Assembly (NCBI GenBank): GCA_016182655.1
Contig: JACPGB010000001.1
Span: 1-64,000, forward strand
Length of the DNA stretch: 64,000 bases
Origin: Deltaproteobacteria bacterium
GTDB lineage: Bacteria > Desulfobacterota > GWC2-55-46
Direction of reading: 5' to 3'
The translations under genes and the position numbers were made by a program. The number at the start of each line of letters is the position of its first letter. Within the stretch, counting starts at the first letter, position 1. Positions 26,204 to 34,809 of the stretch are shown here, piece by piece. Below the pieces are notes generated by a model, which saw only the letters and a program-made list of their open reading frames with translations, made no database searches and had not been told where the DNA came from.

Positions 26204-26796
26204 CCCTGTACTACACCCCTGAAAGAGCGCCTGTGGATGGGGGATGGACCGTGAGCCGAAAGGGCCGACAAATGCTCTTTCGTAGGATAACCCTTGTGGG
26301 ACGCAAAATTGTACACGGGGTAAGAGCGGTGGTAGGCGTCCATTATCCGGTCCCTCGCGGTCTTGGCGATAATAGAAGCCGCGGCGATCGATACGCTCAA
26401 GGCGTCTCCGGAGACTATCGTCTTCTGGTCTATGGCGCTGTTTATTTTAAACGACCCGTCTATGAGGAGCATGTCGGGGCGAACGCGCAAGGCCGCTACG
26501 GCCCTATCCATGGCCAAAAGGGACGCCCTGTGTATGTTTATTGCGTCTATTTCGACGGGCCAGACGAGGCCGACTCCGACTGAAACTGCGTTAAGGTAGA
26601 TATCGATGACGAGGGAGGTGCGTTTTGCGGGCCTTACGGTCTTCGAGTCGCGGATCCCGAGGTCCAGCGGGAGCGGGCGGGCCAATATTACAGCCGCGGC
26701 TACGACCGGCCCGGCAAGGGGGCCCCTTCCGGCCTCGTCGAGGCCCGCGATGAGCCTCTTCCCTTTTGAGTGGGCCTCGTTCTCGTGGAAGTCCAT
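26200..26796 (-). CDS. rnhB: Ribonuclease HII
   Basis: 198 residues. The catalytic acidic residues are in the opening motif LIAGLDEAGRGPLAGPVVAA (Asp-Glu of DEAGRGPLAG), in LIDGSFKI (Asp) and the later Asp of the ARDRIMD segment. The enzyme nicks RNA-DNA hybrids 5' of single ribonucleotides during genome maintenance. It starts at ATG 26796 with a weak ribosome binding site and is separated from rplS by a strong hairpin, so its expression may depend on read-through. It is coupled to yraN by a 4-base overlap. Confidence 0.95.
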   Translation of the reverse strand: MDFHENEAHSKGKRLIAGLDEAGRGPLAGPVVAAAVILARPLPLDLGIRDSKTVRPAKRTSLVIDIYLNAVSVGVGLVWPVEIDAINIHRASLLAMDRAVAALRVRPDMLLIDGSFKINSAIDQKTIVSGDALSVSIAAASIIAKTARDRIMDAYHRSYPVYNFASHKGYPTKEHLSALSAHGPSPIHRRSFRGVVQG

Positions 26797-26822
26797 AGGC
26801 TTGAAAGGGGTAAGAAAAGACA

Positions 26823-26847
26823 GGCGCGCGCGGACTCCGCGCGCGCC
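26823..26847 (-). terminator. GC-rich hairpin after rplS
   Basis: A perfect 12-bp stem (GGCGCGCGCGGA with TCCGCGCGCGCC) and single-base loop, followed on the minus strand by TGTCTTTTCTT. It lies between rplS and rnhB and looks like a rho-independent terminator with an imperfect U-tract, probably giving partial read-through. Confidence 0.6.
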
Positions 26848-26876
26848 TCGGACATTTAAAACATCGGCGTCGAATA

Positions 26877-27215
26877 TTACTTGGTCTTGAGTCTTGCGGC
26901 CTTGCCCTTGAGGTCGCGGAGGAAGTAGAGCTTCGCCCTCCTGACCTTTCCGCTGCTAAGGATCTTTATCGACTCGATCGCCGGGGAGTTCAAGGGAAAA
27001 ATCCTCTCGACACCCACGCCGTAGGAGACCTTGCGGAGCGTGAAGGTCGCCCTCATGCCGCTGCCGCGCTTCTTTATGACCGTACCCTCGAAGGGCTGGA
27101 TCCTCTCCTTGTCGCCTTCCTTTATCTTCACCCTTACAAGAAGGGTATCGCCGGGGTTGAACTCCGGGATGTCCGTCCTTATGTACTGCCTGTCGATCTC
27201 CTGTATTACGCCCAT
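26877..27215 (-). CDS. rplS: 50S ribosomal protein L19
   Basis: 112 residues, normal length. The sequence has the L19 pattern [28 protein letters not shown] (core FNPGDT and RIQPFEG), [13 protein letters not shown] and [13 protein letters not shown], ending in the basic tail [20 protein letters not shown]19 sits at the 30S-50S interface. ATG at 27215 follows a GGAGGG ribosome binding site. A 131-base gap separates it from trmD, so it may have its own promoter, but I cannot point to one with confidence. Confidence 0.97.
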   Translation of the reverse strand: MGVIQEIDRQYIRTDIPEFNPGDTLLVRVKIKEGDKERIQPFEGTVIKKRGSGMRATFTLRKVSYGVGVERIFPLNSPAIESIKILSSGKVRRAKLYFLRDLKGKAARLKTK

Positions 27216-27346
27216 ACTACCCTCCGTTTTTGTTCGTTCGTAGATAATAATTCAAAGACCGGAAAAAAGCCAAACATTTTTATAATCATACCTTAAAAAA
27301 CAAGACCGCATCGTCAGCTTGCGATGACTGTTTTTTTACCGGCCCC

Positions 27347-28138
27347 CTATTCCTCGTTTTCGAGCTCCGCTATCAGAAGCTCGTCCGCCGGAGAAAGGTC
27401 GGCCTTTTTAAGGAGCCCGGGCCTTTTAAGGCAAGTCCTTTTTACAGACTCCCTCCTCCTCCATTTGGCGATCTCCGCGTGGTTGCCGGAGAGCAGGACT
27501 TCCGGGACCTTCAGCCCCTGCCACTCTTCGGGCCTCGTGTACTGCGGGTACTCAAGCAGTCCGTCAGAGAACGAATCGTGTTCCGAAGCCGCCTCGGCCC
27601 CGAGCACGCCCGGGATGAAACGGCAGACAGCGTCGATGATGGCAAGCGCAGGTATCTCCCCTCCAGTCAAGACATAGTCGCCGGTCGAGACCTCGAGGTC
27701 GACAAGCTCCATTACGCGCTCATCGACCCCCTCGTACCTGCCGCATACTATGACGAGCCTCTCTTCCTTCGAGAGCTCGCGAGCGAGAGAATGGCTCAAC
27801 GGCACGCCCTGAGGAGAAGTCAAGATGACCCTTGGCGCGGTTTTCTCTATCGCCGAAACATCTCCTCCGCTTACTGCCTTATCCCCCACGCCTCCCCCGG
27901 CCACGCCTTCGGAGAATACGGCATCGAGGGCCCTTGCCACGGGCTCAACCTTCATGACCATCCCGTGGCCGCCGCCGTAGGGGTAGTCGTCGGTGGTCCT
28001 GTGCTTGTCCGTCGTATAGTCCCTTATATCAAAGGTCTTTACGACAAGTAGCCCCTTTTCCGCCGCCTTCCCTATGATGGATTGCCTGAGGGGTGAGTCG
28101 AAAAAACCGGGGAAGAGCGTGAGGACGTCGAACCTCAC
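27347..28138 (-). CDS. trmD: tRNA (guanine-N1)-methyltransferase TrmD
   Basis: 263 residues. It methylates G37 of tRNAs reading CNN codons and prevents +1 frameshifting. The trefoil-knot SAM site is visible in [15 protein letters not shown] and the [15 protein letters not shown] loop; the N-terminus [13 protein letters not shown] and [16 protein letters not shown] are also diagnostic. The insert between residues 97 and 117 ([20 protein letters not shown]) is Gly-rich and longer than in E. coli. The start is GTG, overlapping the rimM stop by 4 bases (GTGA). Confidence 0.97.
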   Translation of the reverse strand: MRFDVLTLFPGFFDSPLRQSIIGKAAEKGLLVVKTFDIRDYTTDKHRTTDDYPYGGGHGMVMKVEPVARALDAVFSEGVAGGGVGDKAVSGGDVSAIEKTAPRVILTSPQGVPLSHSLARELSKEERLVIVCGRYEGVDERVMELVDLEVSTGDYVLTGGEIPALAIIDAVCRFIPGVLGAEAASEHDSFSDGLLEYPQYTRPEEWQGLKVPEVLLSGNHAEIAKWRRRESVKRTCLKRPGLLKKADLSPADELLIAELENEE

Positions 28139-28665
28139 TGCTCCGTCTCCCCGGGGAGGAGCCCTTCCATGAGGCGGACCGTGACCTTTCTGCCGACCGC
28201 GTCCACCTCGATTATTATGTTGTCGAGGGCCGGTATGAGGACCGGGCCGAAAGGCCCGTCCACATCGAGGACGTCGTTACTGCCGGTCGATATGACGTCC
28301 TTGATCGACCCAAGGTACTTGCCCTCGTCGGTCATGACGTCCATGCCGACGAGGTCCATGTAGTAGTACTCGTCCTCGTCGAGCTCCGGGAGGTCGTCCT
28401 TGGGGACTCGCACCTCCGCGCCTATGAGCGCCTCGGCGTCGTTCCTGACGGAGACACCCTCGAGCTCGAGGATATAGACGTCCTTGTGCTTCCGCACCCG
28501 CTTGACAACGAAGCTCTTTACAGCCTCCTTGGCCGAGACGAGCACGGTCTTCAGTTCGAAGTCCTCGAGTTCCCCGTAGGGGAAGACCTTTACCTCGCCC
28601 TTGATGCCGTGGACGCCTATTATCTTCCCTATGGGGACGAGTCCGTCCTTATTCAATGATCTCAA
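28135..28665 (-). CDS. rimM: 16S rRNA processing protein RimM
   Basis: 176 residues, 30S maturation factor that binds S19. The N-terminal domain starts with the family signature [20 protein letters not shown] ([14 protein letters not shown]); the C-terminal PRC-barrel has [21 protein letters not shown] and DVLDVDG. The exact start is uncertain: TTG at 28665 overlaps khpA by 17 bases, and a second TTG at 28656 overlaps by 8. Its stop overlaps trmD. Confidence 0.95.
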   Translation of the reverse strand: MRSLNKDGLVPIGKIIGVHGIKGEVKVFPYGELEDFELKTVLVSAKEAVKSFVVKRVRKHKDVYILELEGVSVRNDAEALIGAEVRVPKDDLPELDEDEYYYMDLVGMDVMTDEGKYLGSIKDVISTGSNDVLDVDGPFGPVLIPALDNIIIEVDAVGRKVTVRLMEGLLPGETEQ

Positions 28666-28879
28666 GAACGGAGCGCTTCCTGAGTTTCGTCGAGGCCGCG
28701 GTAAGTATCGTCCTTATCGCCCTCGCCGTGCGCCCCTGTTTGCCTATTATTTTGCCCAAGTCCTCTTTTGCGACAGCCAGCTCGATGACTGAAGTCCTCT
28801 CTCCTACGATCTCAGTCACCTTGACGTGCTCCGGATGATCGACAAGCGCCTTCGCGATGTACTCGATTAGGTCCCTCAT
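28649..28879 (-). CDS. khpA: KH-domain RNA-binding protein KhpA
   Basis: 76 residues made of one type-II KH domain, with the GxxG loop in [19 protein letters not shown] and the upstream [19 protein letters not shown]. KhpA (YlqC) is a small RNA chaperone that often pairs with KhpB and is found between rpsP and rimM in many bacteria, as here. A GGAGGCATCGC ribosome binding site precedes the ATG. Confidence 0.94.
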   Translation of the reverse strand: MRDLIEYIAKALVDHPEHVKVTEIVGERTSVIELAVAKEDLGKIIGKQGRTARAIRTILTAASTKLRKRSVLEIIE

Positions 28880-28918
28880 GCGATGCCTCCGTGTTCACTC
28901 GGGTTAACGGCTGAGGTG

Positions 28919-29173
28919 TCAGGCTGCTTTTTCGCTTTTCTGGGCCTTCTTGATGATCTGCCTTACGGTGTCGGTCGGAGTGGCGCCTTTCCCGAGCCAG
29001 AACGAAACCCTGTCATCCTTCAACTCCACCTTCGGCGGGTTCGACATCGGGTTGTAGAGGCCTACTACCTCGAGGAAACTGCCGTCCCTCGGGGCCTCGG
29101 AGTCCGCGACTACTATGCGGTAGAACGGTTTCTTCTTGCCACCCTGCCTTGTGAGCCTGATCTTTACAGCCAT
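28919..29173 (-). CDS. rpsP: 30S ribosomal protein S16
   Basis: 84 residues. The opening [20 protein letters not shown] and the following [19 protein letters not shown] and ERVSFWL-like segment (here [11 protein letters not shown]) are those of S16, which stabilises 30S assembly. GGAGG lies 12 bases before the ATG. It follows ffh by 40 bases in the conserved ffh-rpsP-khpA-rimM-trmD-rplS order. Confidence 0.97.
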   Translation of the reverse strand: MAVKIRLTRQGGKKKPFYRIVVADSEAPRDGSFLEVVGLYNPMSNPPKVELKDDRVSFWLGKGATPTDTVRQIIKKAQKSEKAA

Positions 29174-29213
29174 TTTAAGCCTTACCTCCGTTTGTTTTTC
29201 TTCTTGAACGAAC

Positions 29214-30545
29214 CTACATGAACTTCTGGAAAAGACCCTTTATGCCCTTGGGGCCAGCGGCCTTGAGCTTTTTTATCATCTTCCGCATGTCCTGGTACTG
29301 GTTTATGAGCTTGTTCACGTCCTGTACCCTGGTGCCGGAGCCTTTGGCTATCCTCTGCCGTCTGGAAGCGTTCAACACCCCTGGCTCGGCCTTCTCCCTG
29401 GGCGTCATGGAGTTTATGATGGCCTCTATCCTCGATATCTCTTTTTCGTCTATCTTGATGTCCTTGGCCTGTTTCAATGCGCTGAAGCCCGGTATCATGG
29501 AGAGTATGGAGTCCATCGAACCGAGTTTCTTTATCTGCTGTAGCTGTCCCTTGAAGTCGTCGAGGGTGAAGGTGTCCTTCTTGAGCTTCTTCTGCAGCTC
29601 CTTGGTCTCTTTCTCGTCAAACGTCGCCTGTGCCTTCTCGACGAGCGTAAGTATGTCGCCCATGTCGAGGATGCGGCCGGCGAGGCGCGACGGGTGGAAG
29701 ACCTCGATGCAGTCGACCTTCTCTCCGGTGCCGATGAACTTGATGGGTTTCCCCGTGGTCATCCTCATCGAGAGCGCGGCGCCGCCTCTCGCGTCGCCGT
29801 CGAACTTGGTGAGTATGACGCCGGTTATCCCGACCGACTCGTTAAACCCCTTGGCGGTATTTACCGCGTCCTGTCCGGTCATGGAGTCGGCGACGAACAA
29901 TATCTCGCTCGGCTTGAGTATCGCCTTCAAGGACTCGAGCTGGTGCATGAGCGTATTGTCAATGTGCAAGCGTCCGGCTGTGTCGACAAGTAGTATGTCA
30001 TAGCCCTTAAGGCTTGCTACCCTCAACGCCTCCTTGCAAATATCCTCCGGGTCCTTGTAGTTATCGCTGTCGAAGCAGTCTACCTTTATCTCCTGGGAGA
30101 GCTTCTTGAGCTGTAATACGGCCGCAAGTCTAAAAAGGTCCGCCGGAACTATATAGGGGTTCCTCCCCTTGCTCTTAAGGTGCAGGGCGAGCTTGGCGGT
30201 GGTAGTCGTCTTTCCAGAGCCCTGGAGCCCGACGAGCATTATTACCGACGGCTTGCCCTTGAGCTCAAGAGAGGAGTCCTCGCCTCCGAGGAGGTTCGCA
30301 AGCTCGTCGTGGACGACCTTAGTGAACTGCTGGCCGGGGGTGAGGCTCTCAAGGACATCCTTCCCCATCGCCTTCTCTTTGACCGATGCTACGAAGTCCT
30401 TTACGACCGTAAAGTTGACATCGGCCTCCAGAAGGGCGAGCCTGACTTCCTTCAGGGCCTCCTGGATATTGGCCTCGGAGAGGGAGCCCTGCCCCCTGAC
30501 GTCGCGGAGTATCTTCCTGAATTTATCCGATAAAGACTCAAGCAT
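29214..30545 (-). CDS. ffh: Signal recognition particle protein Ffh
   Basis: 443 residues. N domain (1-90), GTPase G domain with [16 protein letters not shown] (P-loop), [15 protein letters not shown] and the closing [24 protein letters not shown] (core FHP-R-A-RILDMGD), then the Met-rich M domain ([50 protein letters not shown]). Ffh binds 4.5S RNA and nascent signal sequences and delivers ribosomes to FtsY. It heads the operon; the 4.5S RNA gene is not in this window. Confidence 0.98.
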   Translation of the reverse strand: MLESLSDKFRKILRDVRGQGSLSEANIQEALKEVRLALLEADVNFTVVKDFVASVKEKAMGKDVLESLTPGQQFTKVVHDELANLLGGEDSSLELKGKPSVIMLVGLQGSGKTTTTAKLALHLKSKGRNPYIVPADLFRLAAVLQLKKLSQEIKVDCFDSDNYKDPEDICKEALRVASLKGYDILLVDTAGRLHIDNTLMHQLESLKAILKPSEILFVADSMTGQDAVNTAKGFNESVGITGVILTKFDGDARGGAALSMRMTTGKPIKFIGTGEKVDCIEVFHPSRLAGRILDMGDILTLVEKAQATFDEKETKELQKKLKKDTFTLDDFKGQLQQIKKLGSMDSILSMIPGFSALKQAKDIKIDEKEISRIEAIINSMTPREKAEPGVLNASRRQRIAKGSGTRVQDVNKLINQYQDMRKMIKKLKAAGPKGIKGLFQKFM

Positions 30546-30708
30546 AACTACCTGTATTCCTTAGAAAAAACAAGTCCCTCAGGGGCTCTGCACCTGTTCT
30601 GCCCCCAACGAACTTACCAAATAGATTATAGCCCAAATATCGTTCCGCCGCTTATAAGGAAGGCCCTTTTGATAATTATCATCGTCGCGGAACTACGCAA
30701 ATTATATA

Positions 30709-30738
30709 ATAATATAAGATAAACACGGCCGGTGTCAA
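30709..30738 (-). promoter_or_regulatory. Sigma70-type promoter of the ffh operon
   Basis: On the minus strand, TTGACA (30733-30738), 18-base spacer and TATTAT (30709-30714) in an AT-rich tract. It leaves about 155 bases of untranslated leader before ffh; I see no named regulatory RNA in that leader. A 16-base alternative -10 (TTATAT) is also possible. Confidence 0.5.
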
Positions 30739-30795
30739 GGTATTTAATTCCTGGACAGAAACAGCCGAAGAGGTGGGTGACAGAGGGTTTCCGAG

Positions 30796-30889
30796 TCCCC
30801 TCTCCCCTTGTGGGAGAGGGCGGAGGGTAAGGGGATCATCTTTATTTCACCCTCCCCTCAATCCCCTCCCGTCAAGGGAGGGGAAGTAT
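30796..30889. repeat. Dispersed GC-rich palindromes, CCCTCCCGTCAAGGGAGGGG family
   Basis: Two inverted units: CCCTCTCCCC/GGGAGAGGG near 30798-30820 and TTTCACCCTCCCC...CCCTCCCGTCAAGGGAGGGG near 30844-30884. The second unit recurs, inverted, at 55030-55078 and, direct, at 58682-58726, always in intergenic DNA. With the ffh promoter this accounts for most of the 402-base gap 30546-30947. Confidence 0.7.
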
Positions 30890-30947
30890 GCCCCTCCAGT
30901 CGAGGAGTTGACATAATGACTATCAATCTGTTACCTTAGTAGGCGCC

Positions 30948-31208
30948 ATGGTTACTTGGGATACCGTATTTCTCCTTTCTCTCATTGTCTTAGCCGCGCT
31001 TGTCCTGAACCTTCCTTTCGGATATTTGAGGGTAAAGACCAGGAAATTCTCATTGGCGTGGTTCCTCTATATACACCTGCCCATACCCGCGATCTTCCTT
31101 TTGAGGACGGCGGCGGGTTTCAGCGCAAAGGTCATCCCCATTATTATCGTCGGCGCGGTCCTGGGCCAGATGCTCGGCGGAAGGCTCAACAGATCAAGGG
31201 TCTCCTGA
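30948..31208 (+). CDS. Small membrane protein of unknown function
   Basis: 86 residues with three hydrophobic helices (about 5-24, 36-53 and 59-78): VFLLSLIVLAALVLNLPFGYL, then WFLYIHLPIPAIFLLR (read as WFLYIHLPIPAIF) and IPIIIVGAVLGQMLGG. The motif LPFGYLR...TRKFSLAWFLYIHLP looks conserved in similar small proteins I recall from Deltaproteobacteria and Nitrospirae, with no assigned function. It ends 2 bases before the DciA-like gene, so the two form a small operon. A TTGACA at 30908-30913 may be the -35 box, but the -10 is poor. Confidence 0.7.
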   Translation: MVTWDTVFLLSLIVLAALVLNLPFGYLRVKTRKFSLAWFLYIHLPIPAIFLLRTAAGFSAKVIPIIIVGAVLGQMLGGRLNRSRVS

Positions 31209-31210
31209 GC

Positions 31211-31717
31211 ATGACGAGGCGCGGCCCGGGCGGGTGGCGAAAGGGCTCCTCGGGGAAAGACCCTGCCTTGAAGGTAGACTCCATCCTCTCGTCTTCTTTT
31301 CCCAACCTCAGTATCGCGGTAAAACTAAAAGAATACAAGCTGATAAAGGCCTGGAAAGAATGCGTGGGGCCGAATATCGCCAAGAGGGCCATGCCAAAGA
31401 GGCTCATCGGCGGCACTCTACATTGCGCGGTATCGTCATCACCATGGATGACCGAGCTCAATTACCAGAAGAGGGAGATAATCGAGCGGCTGAACAGGAT
31501 ATTGGGCGAGCCTGTGGTCAAGGAGATGATACTTAAGGTCGGTGAGGTCGTTCAGACGGAGCCGCCCGCGCCGCCGCCTCTGCCTTCCATAAGGCGCGAG
31601 CTCACCAGGGAAGAGATGAAAGAGATAGAAGAGGCGACGAAGGGGATAAAGGACAAGGGCCTTAAGGATATCCTTAAAAGGATAATGGGGAAGGCGAAGG
31701 GAGAAGAGTCAGATTAA
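31211..31717 (+). CDS. DciA-like DUF721 protein
   Basis: 168 residues from ATG at 31211; longer upstream reading is blocked by the neighbouring gene. The DUF721 core (about 17-100) reads KVDSILSSSFPNLSIAVKLKEY...AWKECVGPNIAKRAMPKRL...LHCAVSSSPWMTELNY, matching the DciA pattern W-x-x-vVG-x-ia-x-h-t-p...g-L-xV-v-x-s-x-W. DciA is the ancestral replicative-helicase operator that helps load DnaB. A Pro-rich linker and a charged helix follow. Its end overlaps the converging methyltransferase gene by 9 bases. Confidence 0.82.
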   Translation: MTRRGPGGWRKGSSGKDPALKVDSILSSSFPNLSIAVKLKEYKLIKAWKECVGPNIAKRAMPKRLIGGTLHCAVSSSPWMTELNYQKREIIERLNRILGEPVVKEMILKVGEVVQTEPPAPPPLPSIRRELTREEMKEIEEATKGIKDKGLKDILKRIMGKAKGEESD

Positions 31718-32374
31718 CACCGGCTCCTCTATCACAAGCCCGCCTTGCCTCCCCGCCTCTATAAGGAACAGCTTCGCCGGTTTTGATCGGCTCGTGCGGA
31801 TAAATCTAAGCCTCCTCACCTTCAGCCCCGCCCCCCTCACCTCTTCCAACATCTCGAAAATACGGGCGACTGGAAAGACATAGGCTATCCGGCCTTTATC
31901 GCCTGCGAGATATCTTGAGACCTCAATAAGCTCCTTAAAGCCCCCCGCTACTTCAGTCCGCGCAAGCGCCCTGTCTTGTTTGGGAGAGACCCTTCCGGCA
32001 CCGGCCTTTATGTAAGGAGGGTTCGCGACGACAAGCGAAAACTCGCCCTCTTTATATTTCGATTTTAATGCCCTGTAATCGGCCAGGACCGCATCGACCC
32101 TGTGCTCAAGCCCGTTATCCGCGATGTTCCTTACAAAGACCGAACAAGCCTCCCTGTCAATCTCAACGCCTGTTATCCGTTTTGCTCTCGACTTCGAGGC
32201 AAGGAGAAAGGGTATTATGCCCGCTCCAGTCCCCAAGTCTATCACCCGGTCGTTGTCATTTAACGGCAATACAAAATCCACAAGCATGAGCGGGTCGTTC
32301 GTGACCTTCTGGCCGCCAGACTGAATGAATGAGTACGGGCCGATTTTCTCAGTAGCCTTGTCTTTTGAAGTCAT
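31709..32374 (-). CDS. TrmN6-like SAM-dependent methyltransferase
   Basis: 221 residues. Class I fold with motif I VIDLGTGAGIIPFLLA, GVEIDREA for the ribose of SAM, and the N6-adenine catalytic motif NPPY in LVVANPPYI. This pattern, with the opening PYSFIQSGGQKVTNDPLMLVDF (core QKVTNDPLMLVDF), is that of YfiC/TrmN6, which methylates A37 of tRNA-Val, and of related rRNA enzymes. ATG at 32374; the start is not strongly marked. The gene stands alone and its 3' end overlaps the DciA-like gene. Confidence 0.88.
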   Translation of the reverse strand: MTSKDKATEKIGPYSFIQSGGQKVTNDPLMLVDFVLPLNDNDRVIDLGTGAGIIPFLLASKSRAKRITGVEIDREACSVFVRNIADNGLEHRVDAVLADYRALKSKYKEGEFSLVVANPPYIKAGAGRVSPKQDRALARTEVAGGFKELIEVSRYLAGDKGRIAYVFPVARIFEMLEEVRGAGLKVRRLRFIRTSRSKPAKLFLIEAGRQGGLVIEEPVLI

Positions 32375-32396
32375 TTGGACGCGCCTTCAAAAAAAA

Positions 32397-32423
32397 GGCG
32401 GGGTTGGAAAACCCCGCCTATCG
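32397..32423. repeat. Single-hairpin relative of the GGCGGG palindrome family
   Basis: GGCGGGGTT (32397-32405), loop, AACCCCGCC (32410-32418) followed by TATCG. This corresponds to one half of the composite unit at 17356-17405 and 25725-25780. Confidence 0.6.
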
Positions 32424-32487
32424 AATATTTGCATTTGGTTTTAAGCAAGCTCACTTCGACAGTCATACGACTGCATAAGACCCGCGC

Positions 32488-33843
32488 CTACCTGCCTGCC
32501 GCCGCCGGGGCGGAGCCAAGGAGGTTTATGACGAGACCGGAGAGGAGCTTCGGATAGAAGTATGTCGACTTCTGCGGCATGACGAGCCCGGCTTCCGCAA
32601 CGGTCTTTACCTGCTCGATCCTCGTGGGGTTCAAGAGGAAGACGAGCTGGTTTTCGTCCTTCTGCATGGCGGAGAGCGCCTCTTCGTAGCTCTTCACATA
32701 GACGAGGTTCGTCTGCTTCTCCTGCGCCTCCTGCGTGATGCCGAGGATGCGGTTGAATATCAGCGAGTGGAGGACAGTCACATCGAGCGACTTGAACTGC
32801 TCGGGAATGGCAGTCCCGAATACCTTGTCCATTACTTCCTTTGATTTGAGGGTGAAGACATAATAGACGTCTCTCGCCCTTATGTGGAGGCCAAGGGCTA
32901 TCCCCCTCTTTCCGGCCTCCTCGTGCTTCTTTAAAAACGCCGCCCTGACCGTCGGCTCGTTCGCTTTATCATACTGGAACTCCTCTATGTCGAAGTGCTT
33001 GGCGCACTCGGCGAGAAAACCTGCCGGGTCGAAGGAGGGGAGGCTGTGGATGACCCTGTGCGTCGGCCATATTGTCATGCCCTCGTCGTCCATGTTGGAG
33101 AAATACATCATCACATAATTATAAGGCTCGAGCCCGGTGGGGTTCGTCTCCTTCTCCCTCATCATGTTCCTGTAGTTGAGGGCGGTCTCGTACCTGTGGT
33201 GTCCGTCGGCTATAAAGAGGGGCTTGCCCTTCATGGCCTCGACGACCTTATTTACCGTCTCGGGGTCGGCGATCCTCCAGAGACGGTTCTCTATCCCGTC
33301 GTCGTCGGCGACATCTATCAAGGCCGGGCCTTTAGCGGCGGAGTCGAGCTCGCGGTTTATTGCAAGCGACGGCTCGGAATAGAGAGAGAATATACAGCTC
33401 AAATTGACATTGCAGGCCTGCATCAATTTAAGCCTGTCGGCCTTGGGGCCGGAAAGGGTCCGCTCGTGCGGGTGTATGCCTTTGCCGAAGTCGACGAGTC
33501 TGGCAAGCGCGATGAAGCCCTTACGGGTCTGCTTCTTGCCGCTCTTCAAGGTATAGGTCTGGGTATAGTAGTAGATGGCGGGCTTATCGTCCTTTGTGAG
33601 GGTCCCGTCGGCGAGCCATTTTTTGAGGTCCGCCGCGGCGCGGGAGTACCTGTCGTTGCCCTCTGTGTCCCCGTCCGCGCCCTTGCTCAGGATGAGCCTT
33701 ATGACGTTCTGCGGGTGCCTCGCATATAAGTCGTCCTGCTTCTTCGGCGGGATGACGTCGTAAGGCGGGGCCATGACCTTATTAAGGTCATTGACCTTCT
33801 CCGCGTTATACAGCACACCCTGAAAAGGCATTATGTCGGCCAT
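32488..33843 (-). CDS. DUF1015 family protein
   Basis: 451 residues. The signature regions are APPYDVI near the N-terminus (residues 26-32), HPHERT-type segment (here GIHPHERTLSGPKADRL), LFIADGHHRYETAL and a late VTVLHSLIFNRILG. DUF1015 proteins are conserved in Deltaproteobacteria, Firmicutes and others and are sometimes annotated as putative HTH or SpoOJ/ParA-related proteins; no biochemical role is established. An intact, full-length example with a GGGAG ribosome binding site at ATG 33843. It is not tightly linked to a neighbour. Confidence 0.93.
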   Translation of the reverse strand: MADIMPFQGVLYNAEKVNDLNKVMAPPYDVIPPKKQDDLYARHPQNVIRLILSKGADGDTEGNDRYSRAAADLKKWLADGTLTKDDKPAIYYYTQTYTLKSGKKQTRKGFIALARLVDFGKGIHPHERTLSGPKADRLKLMQACNVNLSCIFSLYSEPSLAINRELDSAAKGPALIDVADDDGIENRLWRIADPETVNKVVEAMKGKPLFIADGHHRYETALNYRNMMREKETNPTGLEPYNYVMMYFSNMDDEGMTIWPTHRVIHSLPSFDPAGFLAECAKHFDIEEFQYDKANEPTVRAAFLKKHEEAGKRGIALGLHIRARDVYYVFTLKSKEVMDKVFGTAIPEQFKSLDVTVLHSLIFNRILGITQEAQEKQTNLVYVKSYEEALSAMQKDENQLVFLLNPTRIEQVKTVAEAGLVMPQKSTYFYPKLLSGLVINLLGSAPAAAGR

Positions 33844-34023
33844 TGAATTACTCCCATCTTTGTATGTAGGATTAAGGCGATTGGAATTTATAAATTTACT
33901 ATTTCGGGGAGGAGTAAGTCAATGGAAAAGGGAGCTGGCAAAAATACTTATCACTAATTTTCCTTATCAAGCAATTCCGGCAACTACTTGATAAACTTAT
34001 CTTTTTCTGCAAAGCCGACCATT

Positions 34024-34635
34024 TCAATCTGCCTTCAGAATAATTGAGGCATAGCGCCCAAATCCTCCGATGCCAATTTCCAGAACATAAATAACTAAGA
34101 CGATGATGGCGAGGTTGCCCCTCTCAGGTTTAAGCAGAGTTCCCAGCCCAAGCCACAAAAGGACCGCTCTCCATATCGAGAATACATTGACGCTCGATAT
34201 CATCCCGTAAAGTACCGGGTCTGAGCCAGATAGGTGCTTGAAAATTACGGCAGGCCCGAAGAAAGTGTGATCTATAAAGCTTCTCAGGATTGCATATACA
34301 AGATGCGGAGTCGATGCCAGAAGCATCATAGCAAAGACTTGCCTGAATTTCAGTCCTTTATTCTTTCCACCGAAAAAATGTATACAGGCAGACTCAATAA
34401 GATGCGGGTATATCAGGAGGCCACCCGTGGCGGAGACCCCCATAAAAAAGCCAAACAAGACACCGTAGAGCACATCTGGATAAAAAACTTTAGTTGTACC
34501 CTTGATGGCAAATATTGCAAATACAGCAAAAACAAATATTACAAAGACCTTCACCTCCCCATTGTACCTGTCCCTTATGGCCTCGAAAACTTTAATTGGC
34601 TCGTAGAAGACTCTGTAGATAATCGTAAAGTCCAA
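34024..34635 (-). CDS. Yip1-type multi-spanning membrane protein
   Basis: 203 residues from TTG at 34635, chosen because a perfect GGAGG ribosome binding site lies 5-6 bases before it; an upstream TTG at 34665 has none. Five hydrophobic helices are visible, starting with FVIFVFAVFAIFAI and including VLYGVLFGFFMGVSATGGLLIYP (core GVLFGFFMGVS). The opening IIYRVFYEPIKVFEAI and the later FRQVFAMMLLASTPHLVY match the Yip1 domain family. Function unknown; Yip1 proteins in bacteria are poorly studied. The gene is noticeably more AT-rich than its neighbours, and lies 174 bases beyond recG on the same strand. Confidence 0.8.
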   Translation of the reverse strand: MDFTIIYRVFYEPIKVFEAIRDRYNGEVKVFVIFVFAVFAIFAIKGTTKVFYPDVLYGVLFGFFMGVSATGGLLIYPHLIESACIHFFGGKNKGLKFRQVFAMMLLASTPHLVYAILRSFIDHTFFGPAVIFKHLSGSDPVLYGMISSVNVFSIWRAVLLWLGLGTLLKPERGNLAIIVLVIYVLEIGIGGFGRYASIILKAD

Positions 34636-34809
34636 AGTGACCTCCGATTGGAAGTTATTGGGCAAAAAGAAACAATCATACGCAAGTTCAGGCTGCTCAA
34701 AAAGCTCCAGATGCGAGGCGTCGAGGAGCGAGGAGGGAGGCGTACTCTTTTGTACGCCGCAGTGACGAACGACGAAGACAACAAAGCAGATGGACCTTTT
34801 GAGCGCCTG

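Noticed and set aside
27270-27345. Possible L19 leader or terminator between rplS and trmD
   Set aside because: Only a 5-bp stem with T-runs on both strands; too weak to support.
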